This document shows, piece after piece, positions 7,644 through 16,131 of a stretch of 64,000 nt of DNA. The DNA is from Halomonas halodenitrificans DSM 735 (GTDB lineage Bacteria; Pseudomonadota; Gammaproteobacteria; Pseudomonadales; Halomonadaceae). Under the pieces are notes generated by a model. It searched no databases. It saw nothing but the letters and a program-made list of their open reading frames with translations, and was not told where the DNA came from. Numbering within the stretch: position 1 is the first letter of the stretch; the number at the start of each line of letters is the position of its first letter. The DNA lies in contig NZ_JHVH01000002.1 in NCBI RefSeq assembly GCF_000620045.1, forward strand, positions 62,001 to 126,000, read 5' to 3'. The position numbers and the translations under genes were made by a program.

Positions 7644-8906
7644 ATGAAGGATGCAGGCGAGGAGAGTACCGCGCACGCGGCGGATGACCACCATGAGGTG
7701 ATCATCGTCGGTGGTGGCATGGTCGGGGCCGCGTTGGCGGTGTTGCTCGGCGAGGCCGGCGTTGAGGTGGCGCTGGTGGATGCCAGGCCCGCCCTGCTGG
7801 ATGGTGAGACGGTGGGGTGCGGGCGGCCGGCACGCCGCGTCAGTGCGCTGACACCGGTTTCGCAGCGACTGCTCGAGGGGCTGAAGGCCTGGCCGTGGAT
7901 GGCGGCCCGGCGGGTCAGCCCCTATCGCTATATGCGGGTATGGGACGCCGAGGGCAGCGGTGAGGTCGATTTCTCCGCCGATGAAGCCGGCCTGCCGGTG
8001 CTCGGGCATATCGTCGAGAATGACGTCACCCTGGCGGCGCTGGAGCAGCGCCTGACGATGCTGCCCTCGATTCGCCTCTGCCTGGGGGCGCGGGTCGAAG
8101 GGCTGGAAGGCGGCGCCGAGGGGCGCTGCATCGTGCTGGAGGACGGCCGCCGGTTGAGCGCTCCCCTGGTGGTGGCGGCGGATGGCGCTCGTTCTCACCT
8201 GCGTGACCTGGCGGGTATCGCCGTCAGTGAGCGCGAGACCGGCCATGTGGGGCTGGTGACCACGGTGAATGTCGAGGTGCCCCATGGTCGGGCGGCGCGC
8301 CAGGCCTTCCTGCCCACGGGGCCGCTCGCCTTCCTGCCCCTGGCGGTGGACGGGGAAGAGCACCACTGTTCCATTGTGTGGTCCACCTCTCCCGACGAGG
8401 CCAGGCGCCTGGCCGATCTCGATCCTGGTGCCCTGGGAGAGGCGCTGGCGGCGGCCATCGATCATCGGTTGGGCGCGGTAACGGTGCTCGACGAGGCGGT
8501 AGGTTTCCCGCTGGTGCAGCGCCATGCCGAGCGCTATACCCTGCCCGGCTTCGCCCTGGTGGGTGATGCCGCCCATGGCATACACCCCCTGGCCGGCCAG
8601 GGGGTCAACCTGGGGTTGATGGACGCCGCGGTGCTGGCCGAGGAGTTGTTGACGTCACGCCGGCGAGGCGTAGGGCTGGGGGATGAGCGGGTGCTGGCCC
8701 GCTACGCACGCCGCCGCCGCGGCGACAATGCCGGCATGCTGGCGCTGATGGATGGCTTCCGACTGCTGTTCGGATCGCATCACCCGGCCCTGACGCTGGC
8801 GCGTAACCTGGGCATGGGTGGCGTGGACCGGCTGATTCCTCTCAAGCGGATACTGCTGCAGCAGGCCACCGGCCAGCGGGGCCGACTGCCTGCCACCTGT
8901 CGCTGA
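7644..8906 (+). CDS. ubiI: UbiI-type FAD-dependent ubiquinone hydroxylase
   Basis: This 420-residue protein belongs to the UbiH/UbiI/UbiF flavin monooxygenases. The FAD motif VIIVGGGMVGAALAVLL is near residue 19 and GDAAHGIHPLAGQGVNLGLM near 310. Its position after ubiH and the segment YRYMRVWDAEGSGEVDF match UbiI (VisC), which hydroxylates C5 of the ring. UbiF (C6) cannot be excluded from sequence alone. I chose the ATG at 7644 because of the strong GGAGGAG at 7632-7638. The stop lies inside a small hairpin shared with the convergent ctpA stop. Confidence 0.85.
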   Translation: MKDAGEESTAHAADDHHEVIIVGGGMVGAALAVLLGEAGVEVALVDARPALLDGETVGCGRPARRVSALTPVSQRLLEGLKAWPWMAARRVSPYRYMRVWDAEGSGEVDFSADEAGLPVLGHIVENDVTLAALEQRLTMLPSIRLCLGARVEGLEGGAEGRCIVLEDGRRLSAPLVVAADGARSHLRDLAGIAVSERETGHVGLVTTVNVEVPHGRAARQAFLPTGPLAFLPLAVDGEEHHCSIVWSTSPDEARRLADLDPGALGEALAAAIDHRLGAVTVLDEAVGFPLVQRHAERYTLPGFALVGDAAHGIHPLAGQGVNLGLMDAAVLAEELLTSRRRGVGLGDERVLARYARRRRGDNAGMLALMDGFRLLFGSHHPALTLARNLGMGGVDRLIPLKRILLQQATGQRGRLPATCR

Positions 8907-8919
8907 GCAGTTCTCAGCG
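8901..8919. terminator. Small hairpin over the convergent ubiI and ctpA stops
   Basis: CGCTGAG-CAGTT-CTCAGCG is a perfect 7-bp stem that contains the stop codons of both genes (8904-8906 on plus, 8914-8916 on minus). It may act as a short bidirectional terminator. It has no T-run. Confidence 0.35.
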
Positions 8920-10218
8920 GTCGCGTTGCTGGATCACGTTGAGGGCCTTGAGCAGGTTGAGTGCCTCACTCAGCTGATAGTCTTCGCGCAGTCGTTCGCT
9001 CTGCTCCGACCTTTCACGCGGGGCCTCCCGGGAATCCAGGTGGCCTGCCAGATCGGCCTCGCGAACGCCGCGGCCACTCTCGGTGACCTCCACGCGTCCT
9101 CGCACGACCCGTACATCGGGCTGGATGCCCTGGGCCTGGATGGAGCGGCCACCGGGGGTGAAGTAGAGCGCCGTGGTGAGCTTGAGCCCCTCATCATTGC
9201 CCAGCGGCATGATCTGCTGGACCGAACCCTTGCCGAAACTCTCGGTGCCCATTATCACGCCGCGATTCTGGTCCTGAAGGGCGCCGGCAACGATCTCCGC
9301 CGCCGAGGCGCTGCCGCCGTTAATCAACACTACCAGAGGGACATTGGGGGCCGTCGTGCTGGCATTCGCCGAGAAGCGCATCTCGGTATCCGGCAGGCGC
9401 CCCTCGGTATACACGATCAGCCCCTCATCCAGGAAGGCATCGGCTACCGCCACCGCGGCCTGCAGCACGCCGCCGGGGTTGTTGCGCAGGTCGAGTACCA
9501 GTCCGTCCAGCTCGCCGTCGCGGTTCAGCTGGCGGATGTGTTCATCGACCTGGTCACCGGTGCGGGTCTGGAACTGGCTGATGCGCAGATAGCCGAAGTC
9601 GGGGGCCAGCAGCTCGCTCTTCACGCTTTCGGTGCGGATGTTCTCCCGTGACAGGGTGACGCGCCGCGGTGAGCTTTCGTTCAGACGCAGGATGGTCAGC
9701 TCGATCTCGCTGCCTGGATCGCCGCGCATCAGGTCGACGGCCTCCTGCAGCGACATGCGCTCGGTTGGCGTGTCATCGATGCGCAGGATCTGGTCGCGGG
9801 CCTGCAGGCCAGCTCGGGACGCAGGGGTATCATCGATGGGCGTGATCACCGTCAGCTGGCCGTCCTCCATGCCCACCTCGATGCCGATGCCGCCGAACTC
9901 CCCCTGGGTCGACTCGCGCAGGCTCTGAAACGCCTCGCGGTCGAGATAGGAGGAATGCGGGTCGAGTTCGCTGAGCATGCCACGCATGGCATTGTGGAGC
10001 AGGTCGGCATCATCGACTTCCTCCACGTAGGCGCGCTTGATGCGCTCGAACACCTCGGCGAAGGTCTGGATCTCGGCCACCGGCAGCTCGTCATCGACGG
10101 TTTGGGCCGGCGCCGTCAGCGGCAGCATCAGCAGGGCCAGAGGCAGCAGCCCGGCCAGCAGGCGTCGAGGCGAGCAGAGGCGAGAAAGCCTGCCTGGCAG
10201 GGAAAGCGCTGGGGTCAT
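8914..10218 (-). CDS. ctpA: Carboxy-terminal processing protease (S41 family)
   Basis: This 434-residue periplasmic protease starts with a signal peptide (hydrophobic LLPLALLMLPL, cleavage near APA-Q about residue 38). It then has a PDZ domain (about 110-190, GGIGIEVGMEDG...) and the S41 catalytic domain. The nucleophile lies in GGSASAAEIVAGAL and the catalytic lysine in SFGKGSVQ, as in CtpA/Prc-type enzymes. Downstream of gpmI and envC on the same strand, it reproduces the gpmI-envC-ctpA order of Pseudomonas. Members of this family degrade or process cell-wall hydrolases and their regulators, which fits the envC neighbour; that role is inferred here. Confidence 0.92.
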   Translation of the reverse strand: MTPALSLPGRLSRLCSPRRLLAGLLPLALLMLPLTAPAQTVDDELPVAEIQTFAEVFERIKRAYVEEVDDADLLHNAMRGMLSELDPHSSYLDREAFQSLRESTQGEFGGIGIEVGMEDGQLTVITPIDDTPASRAGLQARDQILRIDDTPTERMSLQEAVDLMRGDPGSEIELTILRLNESSPRRVTLSRENIRTESVKSELLAPDFGYLRISQFQTRTGDQVDEHIRQLNRDGELDGLVLDLRNNPGGVLQAAVAVADAFLDEGLIVYTEGRLPDTEMRFSANASTTAPNVPLVVLINGGSASAAEIVAGALQDQNRGVIMGTESFGKGSVQQIMPLGNDEGLKLTTALYFTPGGRSIQAQGIQPDVRVVRGRVEVTESGRGVREADLAGHLDSREAPRERSEQSERLREDYQLSEALNLLKALNVIQQRDR

Positions 10219-10285
10219 GCGAACTCCGCGGTTCCAAAACGGTGAGCGCCCAGCATAGCCCGCCGTCGGCGCGCATGGAAAGCGT

Positions 10286-11428
10286 TCAGCGTCGGGCGAT
10301 CCACGCCTGGGGGTCGATGGGGTCGCCGCCGCGGCGCACCTCGAAGTAGAGGGCCGGGTGCCGATGGCCGCCGCTCATGCCCACGGCGCCGATCGCCTCG
10401 CCCTGAGAGACCGGCCGGCCCACCTGGGCACTAAAGTGTTGCAGGTGGGCGTGGAGGGTCATCACGCCATCGCCGTGATCGATGATCAACAGATTGCCGA
10501 AGCCGCGTAGCCAGTCGGCAAACACGACCCGGCCGGCATGTACGGCGTGCACCGGACTGCCTTCGGCGGCCTGGATCAGGATACCGTTATGATGCACGGC
10601 CTCGCCGGCGCCGAAGCGCGAGACGATGTTGCCCTGTACCGGCCAGGGCAGTTCCCCGCGGGTGCGCTCGATGGCGGTGGAAGGCGGCGGACGCTGCAGG
10701 CGGGCCAGCTGCTCTTGCACGTCACGCAGTACCTGCTCGGCCCGCTCGCGATCCTGTTCCAGGGAGGCGAGTCGGGCGGCCTCGTCGCTGTGACGACTGT
10801 CCAGCCGGGCGATCAGGCCGGCACGCTCGCGCCGTTGGTCGACCAGCTCGGCGCTGCGTTCGGCGAGTTCGGCGGCGAGAGCATCGAGGCGTTCGCCACG
10901 GGTGTCGAGCTGGCGCCGGGTCTCGGCCAGGGCGACCTCGAGGTGTGCCAGTTCGTCGAGCCGGGCGCGGCGGGCCCGGGCCAGATGATTCAGATAGTGC
11001 TGGAGGCGATCCAGTCGCGCCGGGTCGTCCTGATTGAGCAGCAGCTTCAGCTGGGGCGAGCGACCCAGCCGATAGAGTCCATCGAGCTGGGTGTTGATGG
11101 CCTCGAGCTGGTCGCTACGCTCTGTATCGAGCTCATCGCGACGCGACTGCAGGGTTTCCATCTCTGCCCCCAGCTCGCGCTGCTCGGCCTGTAGCGCATC
11201 GAGGCGGCGATGCGTGGTAGCCAGCGAGGTCTCGATCGCCTTCAGCTGGCGAGCCGCTTCGTCACGGGCCTGGCGTGTCGATGACAGGCGCCGGTCGGCC
11301 TCCTCGATAGCGTCGCCGATGGCGTCGAGGTGTTCCTGTACGGCCTCCTCGCTGGGCTGGGCCGCCAAGGGTCCGGCCAGGCAGAGCGTCAGCAGCAGCG
11401 CGGCGAGGGGAGTGGCGACTCTGGCCAT
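10286..11428 (-). CDS. envC: Murein hydrolase activator EnvC
   Basis: EnvC (380 aa) is a periplasmic protein recruited by FtsEX that activates amidases for septal splitting. It shows a signal peptide (residues 1-22, LAALLLTLCLAGPLAA), a long coiled-coil rich in E, R and Q (about 25-240) and a C-terminal LytM domain (about 280-378). The LytM domain is degenerate: the usual HxGxD metal site reads HNGILI, so the aspartate is missing, although an HAH pair remains. This fits a non-catalytic activator. I chose the ATG at 11428, which gives a proper signal peptide 8 bp after the gpmI stop. Confidence 0.9.
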   Translation of the reverse strand: MARVATPLAALLLTLCLAGPLAAQPSEEAVQEHLDAIGDAIEEADRRLSSTRQARDEAARQLKAIETSLATTHRRLDALQAEQRELGAEMETLQSRRDELDTERSDQLEAINTQLDGLYRLGRSPQLKLLLNQDDPARLDRLQHYLNHLARARRARLDELAHLEVALAETRRQLDTRGERLDALAAELAERSAELVDQRRERAGLIARLDSRHSDEAARLASLEQDRERAEQVLRDVQEQLARLQRPPPSTAIERTRGELPWPVQGNIVSRFGAGEAVHHNGILIQAAEGSPVHAVHAGRVVFADWLRGFGNLLIIDHGDGVMTLHAHLQHFSAQVGRPVSQGEAIGAVGMSGGHRHPALYFEVRRGGDPIDPQAWIARR

Positions 11429-11436
11429 CCCGCCGC

Positions 11437-13002
11437 TCAGTCGAGCCCGAGCAGGGAGCGTCCGCCCATCTCCTCGGGGGCCGGCTGGTCCATCATCGCC
11501 AGCAGGGTCGGGGCGATATCGCACAGACTGCCGTCGTCGTGCAGCCGCGCCGAGCGTTCGCCAACATGGATCAGCGGCACCTGGAAGGTGGTGTGGGCGG
11601 TCTGGGGGGCGCCGGTCTCGGGGTGGATCATCTGCTCGGCATTGCCATGATCGGCGGTGACCAGGCAGGCGCCACCGGCGCGCTGGATGGCCTCGACCAC
11701 CCGGGCCACGCAGCCATCGACGGTCTCGATGGCCTTGACCGCGGCGTCGAAGTCGCCGGTGTGGCCGACCATGTCACCGTTGGCATAGTTGCAGATGATC
11801 AGGTCGAAACGCCCCGAATCGATGGCCTCCACCAGGCGGTCGGTGACCTCATGGGCGCTCATCTCGGGCTTCTCGTCGTAGGTCTTCACATCCCGGGGGG
11901 AAGGCACCAGGATGCGCTCCTCGCCGCGATATTCGGCCTCGCGACCGCCGGAGAAGAAGAAGGTGACATGGGGGTACTTCTCGGTCTCGGCGATGCGCAG
12001 CTGGGTGAGCCCGCGGCTCTCGACCACTTCGCCCAGGGTGTTGTGCAGGTCCACCGGCGGGAAGGCCGCAGGCGCGGGGATGTTGGCGGCATAGCGGGTC
12101 AGGGTGACCAGGCCCTCGGCGGCTAGCCGGGGATGGGCGCGGCGCTCGAAGCCCTCGAAGTCGGCGTCGACGAGGGCGCGGGTCAGTTCCCGGGCTCGGT
12201 CGGCACGGAAATTCATGAACAGGGCGGCGTCGTCCTCCTCGAGGGTGACCGGCACGCCGGCCGGGCGCACGCTGGTGGCGGCCACGAATTCATCGGTCTC
12301 GCCGCGCTCGTAGGCGGCACGCAGCCCCGTCTCGGCAGCGGCGACGATATGCTCGCCTTCGCCCTCGGTAAGCAGGCGATAGGCCTTCTCGACGCGCTCC
12401 CAGCGGTTGTCACGGTCCATGGCGAAGTAGCGGCCGATGATCGAGGCCACGAAACCATTGTCGGCGCCGACCAGCTCGGCGAGGCGGGCGTTGGTGCGCT
12501 CGATGGAGGCCAGGGCGCTCTGGGGCGCCGTGTCGCGGCCATCCAGGAAGGCGTGCACGAAGACGCGCGTGGCGCCGCGGCGGGCGGCCAGTTCGGCGAC
12601 GGCGAGGATGTGGTCCTCGTGGCTGTGCACCCCGCCCGGGGAGAGCAGGCCCAGCAGGTGCACCGCGCGGCCGGCGGCCACGGCAGCGTCGATGGGCGCG
12701 GTCAGGGGCTCGATGGTATCCAGTTCCCCCTCCTCGACGGCCTTGGTGATCCGCGTGAAGTCCTGATAGACGACCCGGCCTGCACCGAGGTTCATATGGC
12801 CCACCTCGGAGTTACCCATCTGGCCGTCGGGAAGCCCGACGTGGCGGCCATCGGTATGAATCAGGGTGTGGGGATGCTCGGCCCACAGGCGGTCCATGAC
12901 CGGCGTGTCGGCGGCCTCCACGGCGTTGTGGGCCGGGTCGGGGTTGTGGCCGTAGCCGTCGAGGATGATCAGGGCGACAGGGCGCGGGGCGTTGGCGGTC
13001 AT
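11437..13002 (-). CDS. gpmI: 2,3-bisphosphoglycerate-independent phosphoglycerate mutase
   Basis: GpmI (521 aa) interconverts 3- and 2-phosphoglycerate in glycolysis and gluconeogenesis using two Mn ions. The N-terminal [11 protein letters not shown] supplies the first metal aspartate. [17 protein letters not shown] holds the phosphoserine nucleophile (about residue 64). [19 protein letters not shown] and [12 protein letters not shown] hold the remaining metal ligands. Length is normal. It is the first gene of the gpmI-envC-ctpA run. Confidence 0.97.
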   Translation of the reverse strand: MTANAPRPVALIILDGYGHNPDPAHNAVEAADTPVMDRLWAEHPHTLIHTDGRHVGLPDGQMGNSEVGHMNLGAGRVVYQDFTRITKAVEEGELDTIEPLTAPIDAAVAAGRAVHLLGLLSPGGVHSHEDHILAVAELAARRGATRVFVHAFLDGRDTAPQSALASIERTNARLAELVGADNGFVASIIGRYFAMDRDNRWERVEKAYRLLTEGEGEHIVAAAETGLRAAYERGETDEFVAATSVRPAGVPVTLEEDDAALFMNFRADRARELTRALVDADFEGFERRAHPRLAAEGLVTLTRYAANIPAPAAFPPVDLHNTLGEVVESRGLTQLRIAETEKYPHVTFFFSGGREAEYRGEERILVPSPRDVKTYDEKPEMSAHEVTDRLVEAIDSGRFDLIICNYANGDMVGHTGDFDAAVKAIETVDGCVARVVEAIQRAGGACLVTADHGNAEQMIHPETGAPQTAHTTFQVPLIHVGERSARLHDDGSLCDIAPTLLAMMDQPAPEEMGGRSLLGLD

Positions 13003-13244
13003 GGCGAGTGTCCTCGAAATATGGTGTGCAACAAGCGCGACCGGGCCCGGATAGCGGCTGTCACCTATCGTCGGCCGATACCGACCCTGTTTCGGGGGTC
13101 TTCGACCCTGGGCGTTCGGGGTCGCGGCAGGAAATATCTTGCGGCATCATAGCGCAGGCGGCATCGTTGCGTCATGGACCCTCGGCGGTCGACCGCCATG
13201 GCGCCCCGCCGCAGGCGGCCCGATTCGTCGGCGTCGACCTCGTG

Positions 13245-13250
13245 TATACT
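13245..13250 (+). promoter_or_regulatory. Likely -10 element upstream of yibN-secB
   Basis: TATACT sits in a GTGTATACTAGG context about 65 bp before yibN. A comparable GTGTATACTG lies ahead of xseB (25671-25680). No good -35 hexamer is seen at the right distance. This element is in the 311-bp gap between gpmI and yibN, in which I see nothing else. Confidence 0.4.
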
Positions 13251-13313
13251 AGGCGCCCGAGCGCGGCCTAGCGCCCCTGTTTTCGTGTATCGAGACGAGA
13301 GTTATTCGCACCC

Positions 13314-13736
13314 ATGATCGATCAGCTGTTTGAATTCGTGCAGAACCACCCGCTGCTGGTGGGCGCCTTCCTCCTGGTGCTGACCGCCTGGGTCTTTTAC
13401 GAGGCGCGCAATAGCGCCGCCAGTGGCGTGACCTCCGGTGAGGCAACCCAGCTGATCAACCGCGAGGATGCGGTGGTGCTGGATACCCGGGAGGCGGGTG
13501 ACTTCAAGGCCGGCCATATCGCCGGTGCCCGCAATATCCCCCAGAGTCGCCTCGACGATCGCCTGGGGGAACTCGAGAAGGTCAAGGAGAAGCCGATCAT
13601 CGTGGCCTGCAAGCACGGTCAGGCCTCCGGCGCGGCCGTGGCCAAACTCTCCAAGGCCGGCTATTCTCGGGTGCTCAAGCTCAAGGGTGGCATGACACAA
13701 TGGCAGGCCGATGGCCTGCCCGTGGTCAAGAAATAG
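13314..13736 (+). CDS. yibN: Membrane-anchored rhodanese-like protein YibN
   Basis: The 140-residue protein has one N-terminal membrane helix (about residues 12-28) and a single rhodanese domain exposed to one side. The active-site loop is ACKHGQASG with the cysteine at about residue 100, so sulfurtransferase chemistry is possible. The position upstream of secB is the same as for E. coli yibN. In E. coli a glutaredoxin gene (grxC) lies between the two; here it is absent and secB follows after 31 bp. Confidence 0.88.
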   Translation: MIDQLFEFVQNHPLLVGAFLLVLTAWVFYEARNSAASGVTSGEATQLINREDAVVLDTREAGDFKAGHIAGARNIPQSRLDDRLGELEKVKEKPIIVACKHGQASGAAVAKLSKAGYSRVLKLKGGMTQWQADGLPVVKK

Positions 13737-13767
13737 CCTCTATTTACCGTACAAAAGGACCTTTCCC

Positions 13768-14280
13768 ATGGCGGAAGAGAATAACCAGAGCGCCGACGGC
13801 CAGGCTGCCGGCCAGCAGGAAAAGCCCAAGCTGCAGTTTGCCGTGCAGCGTATCTACGTCAAGGACATCTCCTTCGAAGCGCCCAATTCGCCGGCGGTCT
13901 TCCAGCAGCCCTTCAAGCCCAAGGTGGGGCTGGAGCTGGACACCGCCAGCACCCAGGTGGGAGACGACCTTTATGAGGTGGTCATCAAGGTGACCGCCCA
14001 GGTGACGCATAGCGAGGAAGGCACCACCTCCTTCCTGGCCGAGCTCGAGCAGGCCGGCCTGTTCCGCATTTCCGGCATCGAGGGCGACCAGCTCGACCAT
14101 ACACTGGGTGCCTTCTGCCCCAATGTGCTGTTCCCCTATGCCCGCGAGTGCATCGACAATCTGGTCAACCGCGGCGGCTTCCCGCCGCTGATGCTGGCCC
14201 CGGTCAACTTCGAGGCGATTTACGCCCGCAAGAAGCAGCGCCAGGCCGAGCAGGGCCAGGACGCGCCGGCGACCCAGTGA
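13768..14280 (+). CDS. secB: Protein-export chaperone SecB
   Basis: SecB (170 aa) is a tetrameric cytosolic chaperone that holds unfolded preproteins and hands them to SecA. Recognisable blocks are FAVQRIYVKDISFEAPN at the N-terminus and LGAFCPNVLFPYARECIDN near residue 112, followed by GGFPPLMLAPVNFEAIY. The ATG at 13768 follows AAAAGGA. The acidic, glutamine-rich tail is typical. Confidence 0.97.
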   Translation: MAEENNQSADGQAAGQQEKPKLQFAVQRIYVKDISFEAPNSPAVFQQPFKPKVGLELDTASTQVGDDLYEVVIKVTAQVTHSEEGTTSFLAELEQAGLFRISGIEGDQLDHTLGAFCPNVLFPYARECIDNLVNRGGFPPLMLAPVNFEAIYARKKQRQAEQGQDAPATQ

Positions 14281-14304
14281 GGTCGCTCACGTGGCTCTGA
14301 AGTG

Positions 14305-15036
14305 ATGATCAAGAGATCGCCGCGTATCCATGTCGCCGCCGACCTCTGTGTCGGCGGCGACGTCGTTCTGCCCGAGGGCCCTGCCCGCCATGTAGCTCGG
14401 GTGCTGCGCCTGGGTGAGGGGGCCGCACTGCGGCTGTTCGATGGCGCGGGCCTGGAGGCGCGTGCGGTGCTGGTAGAGGCTACGCGCAAGCGAGTGGTGG
14501 CGCGCATCGAGGCCGTGTCGAGCGGTGCCGGCGAATCGCCGCTGGGGGTGCACCTGGGCCAGGCGGTCTCCAAGGGCGACCGCATGGACTACGCCATTCA
14601 GAAAGCCGTGGAGCTGGGGGTGGCCGCCATTACGCCGCTCTACACCGAGCATGGCGATGTGCGCCTCAAGGGGGAGCGCGAGGCGAAGAAGATCGCCCAT
14701 TGGCAGGCCGTGGCGGCCAGCGCCTGCGAGCAGTGCGGGCGTGCCGTGGTGCCACCGGTGCATGCGCCCCTCACCCTGGCCGATTGGCTGGCCGAACGCG
14801 ACGAGGCGCTGCGCCTGGTGCTGCATCCCGGCACCCCCGGCGCGCTGGAGCGCGAAGGCCGCCCCGCTACTGCCGCGTTGCTGATTGGCCCCGAAGGTGG
14901 CCTAAGCGCCGCCGAAGTGGAAAGCGCCCAGGCCGTGGACTTCGTACCCCTGACCCTCGGCCCGCGCATCCTGCGCACCGAGACCGCCCCGGTGGTGGCG
15001 CTGTCGCTGCTGCAGGCGCGCTTCGGGGATCTGTAG
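14305..15036 (+). CDS. rsmE: 16S rRNA (uracil-1498-N3)-methyltransferase
   Basis: RsmE (243 aa from the ATG at 14305) methylates U1498 in the decoding region of 16S rRNA. It has the N-terminal PUA-like domain (HVARVLRLGEGAALRLFDG) and a C-terminal SPOUT knot domain with LLIGPEGGLSAAEV and GPRILRTETAPVVAL, the SAM-binding signature. An adjacent GTG at 14302 could also be used. It converges on the binding-protein gene with a 16-bp gap. Confidence 0.95.
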   Translation: MIKRSPRIHVAADLCVGGDVVLPEGPARHVARVLRLGEGAALRLFDGAGLEARAVLVEATRKRVVARIEAVSSGAGESPLGVHLGQAVSKGDRMDYAIQKAVELGVAAITPLYTEHGDVRLKGEREAKKIAHWQAVAASACEQCGRAVVPPVHAPLTLADWLAERDEALRLVLHPGTPGALEREGRPATAALLIGPEGGLSAAEVESAQAVDFVPLTLGPRILRTETAPVVALSLLQARFGDL

Positions 15037-15052
15037 GGAATATGGGCTCGTA

Positions 15053-16015
15053 CTAAAGCTGGGCGCGCACCGCGTCCATGGCGGACTCGCCTTCCAGGGT
15101 GGTGACGCCGTCGAGCCATTCGGCAATGACATCCTGATGTTCGGCGATCCACTCGCTGGCGACGTCGTCGGCACGGCGCTCATCGCGAGAGTAGGCGTTC
15201 ACCCATTGGCTCTGGATTTCGCTGCCCACCACGAACTGTTCGAAGAAGCGCGCCAGGTTGGGGTCCTGCTCGGCAAGGTCGGAGCGCACGACGGTGGCGA
15301 CATGGCCTTCCAGCTGGGCGGCGCCGGAGTCGTCGACGTCTTCCAGGTAGTGCATGTCGTAGGCGACGTTCATCCAGTGTGGCTGCCAGCCGATAAAGGC
15401 GGCCCATTCTCCGGCGTCAATCTTCTGGCCCACCTGGGCGAGCATCGCCGAGGCGCTTGACTCCTGCAGCTGCCAGTCGCCGAGGCCAAAACGATCCTCG
15501 TCGATCACGTTAAGCACGGCGTCGTTGATCCCCGAACCGGCCTCGATGCCGAAGATGCGGCTATCGAAGCTGTCGGCATGCTTGTCCAGGTCGGTGATGC
15601 TGCGCACGCCGGCCTGCCAGGCCTCGTCGTTGACGGCGATGCCGGTGATTGCCGAGGGCACGTTGTTGACGATTTCGATGATCGAGCCGTCCTCGAGCAG
15701 CGGGGCCAGCATATCCCGCTCCTGCGGGTACCAGCCGGCCAGATACACTTCGAGATCGCGCTGGGCAAGCCCATTGAGAATCACGCTGACCGCCAGTTCG
15801 CGCTGGCGTGTGCTGTAGCCGAGTGTCTCGAGCAACTGGCTGGCCACTTCGCTCTTGACCGTGATGCCGGGCCAGGGGGGCACGCCGAAGCGGACTTCAT
15901 CGAGAGTCGATTGCTCAGGCGCGGCCTGTGCGGTGAGTGGCGTGAGCAGGGCGAACATGCCTGCAGACAGCGCACCGGCGATGAACCAGTGGCGAGCTGT
16001 GCGTGTGGCTTTCAT
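15053..16015 (-). CDS. Glycine betaine/choline-type ABC transporter substrate-binding protein (orphan)
   Basis: The 320-residue protein has a signal peptide (residues 1-32, ending TAQAAP) and an OpuAC/ProX-type periplasmic binding fold. Supporting segments are RFGVPPWPGITVKSEVASQL, VYLAGWYPQ and AFIGWQPHWMNVAYDMHYLE, whose aromatic residues are typical of quaternary-amine binding sites. The ATG at 16015 follows GGGAG. No permease or ATPase gene is adjacent, so it may serve a transporter encoded elsewhere. Compatible-solute uptake is common in Halomonas; the exact ligand (betaine, choline, proline betaine, carnitine) cannot be told from sequence. Confidence 0.82.
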   Translation of the reverse strand: MKATRTARHWFIAGALSAGMFALLTPLTAQAAPEQSTLDEVRFGVPPWPGITVKSEVASQLLETLGYSTRQRELAVSVILNGLAQRDLEVYLAGWYPQERDMLAPLLEDGSIIEIVNNVPSAITGIAVNDEAWQAGVRSITDLDKHADSFDSRIFGIEAGSGINDAVLNVIDEDRFGLGDWQLQESSASAMLAQVGQKIDAGEWAAFIGWQPHWMNVAYDMHYLEDVDDSGAAQLEGHVATVVRSDLAEQDPNLARFFEQFVVGSEIQSQWVNAYSRDERRADDVASEWIAEHQDVIAEWLDGVTTLEGESAMDAVRAQL

Positions 16016-16131
16016 GGGAACTCCCTCTATCATCAGTGAACGTGCCTACCCTGCATGAGGCGGCTGAAAAATGCCATGGCGGCCGGTCCTGTGGCGTGGA
16101 TGTGGCACGCGCGTAGTGCGGGTGATCAGGG

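Noticed and set aside
6519-8585. Very long open frame antisense to ubiH and ubiI
   Set aside because: Composition is high in G, Q, R and H with no recognisable domain, and it lies opposite two well-defined genes. High GC content leaves such frames open by chance.
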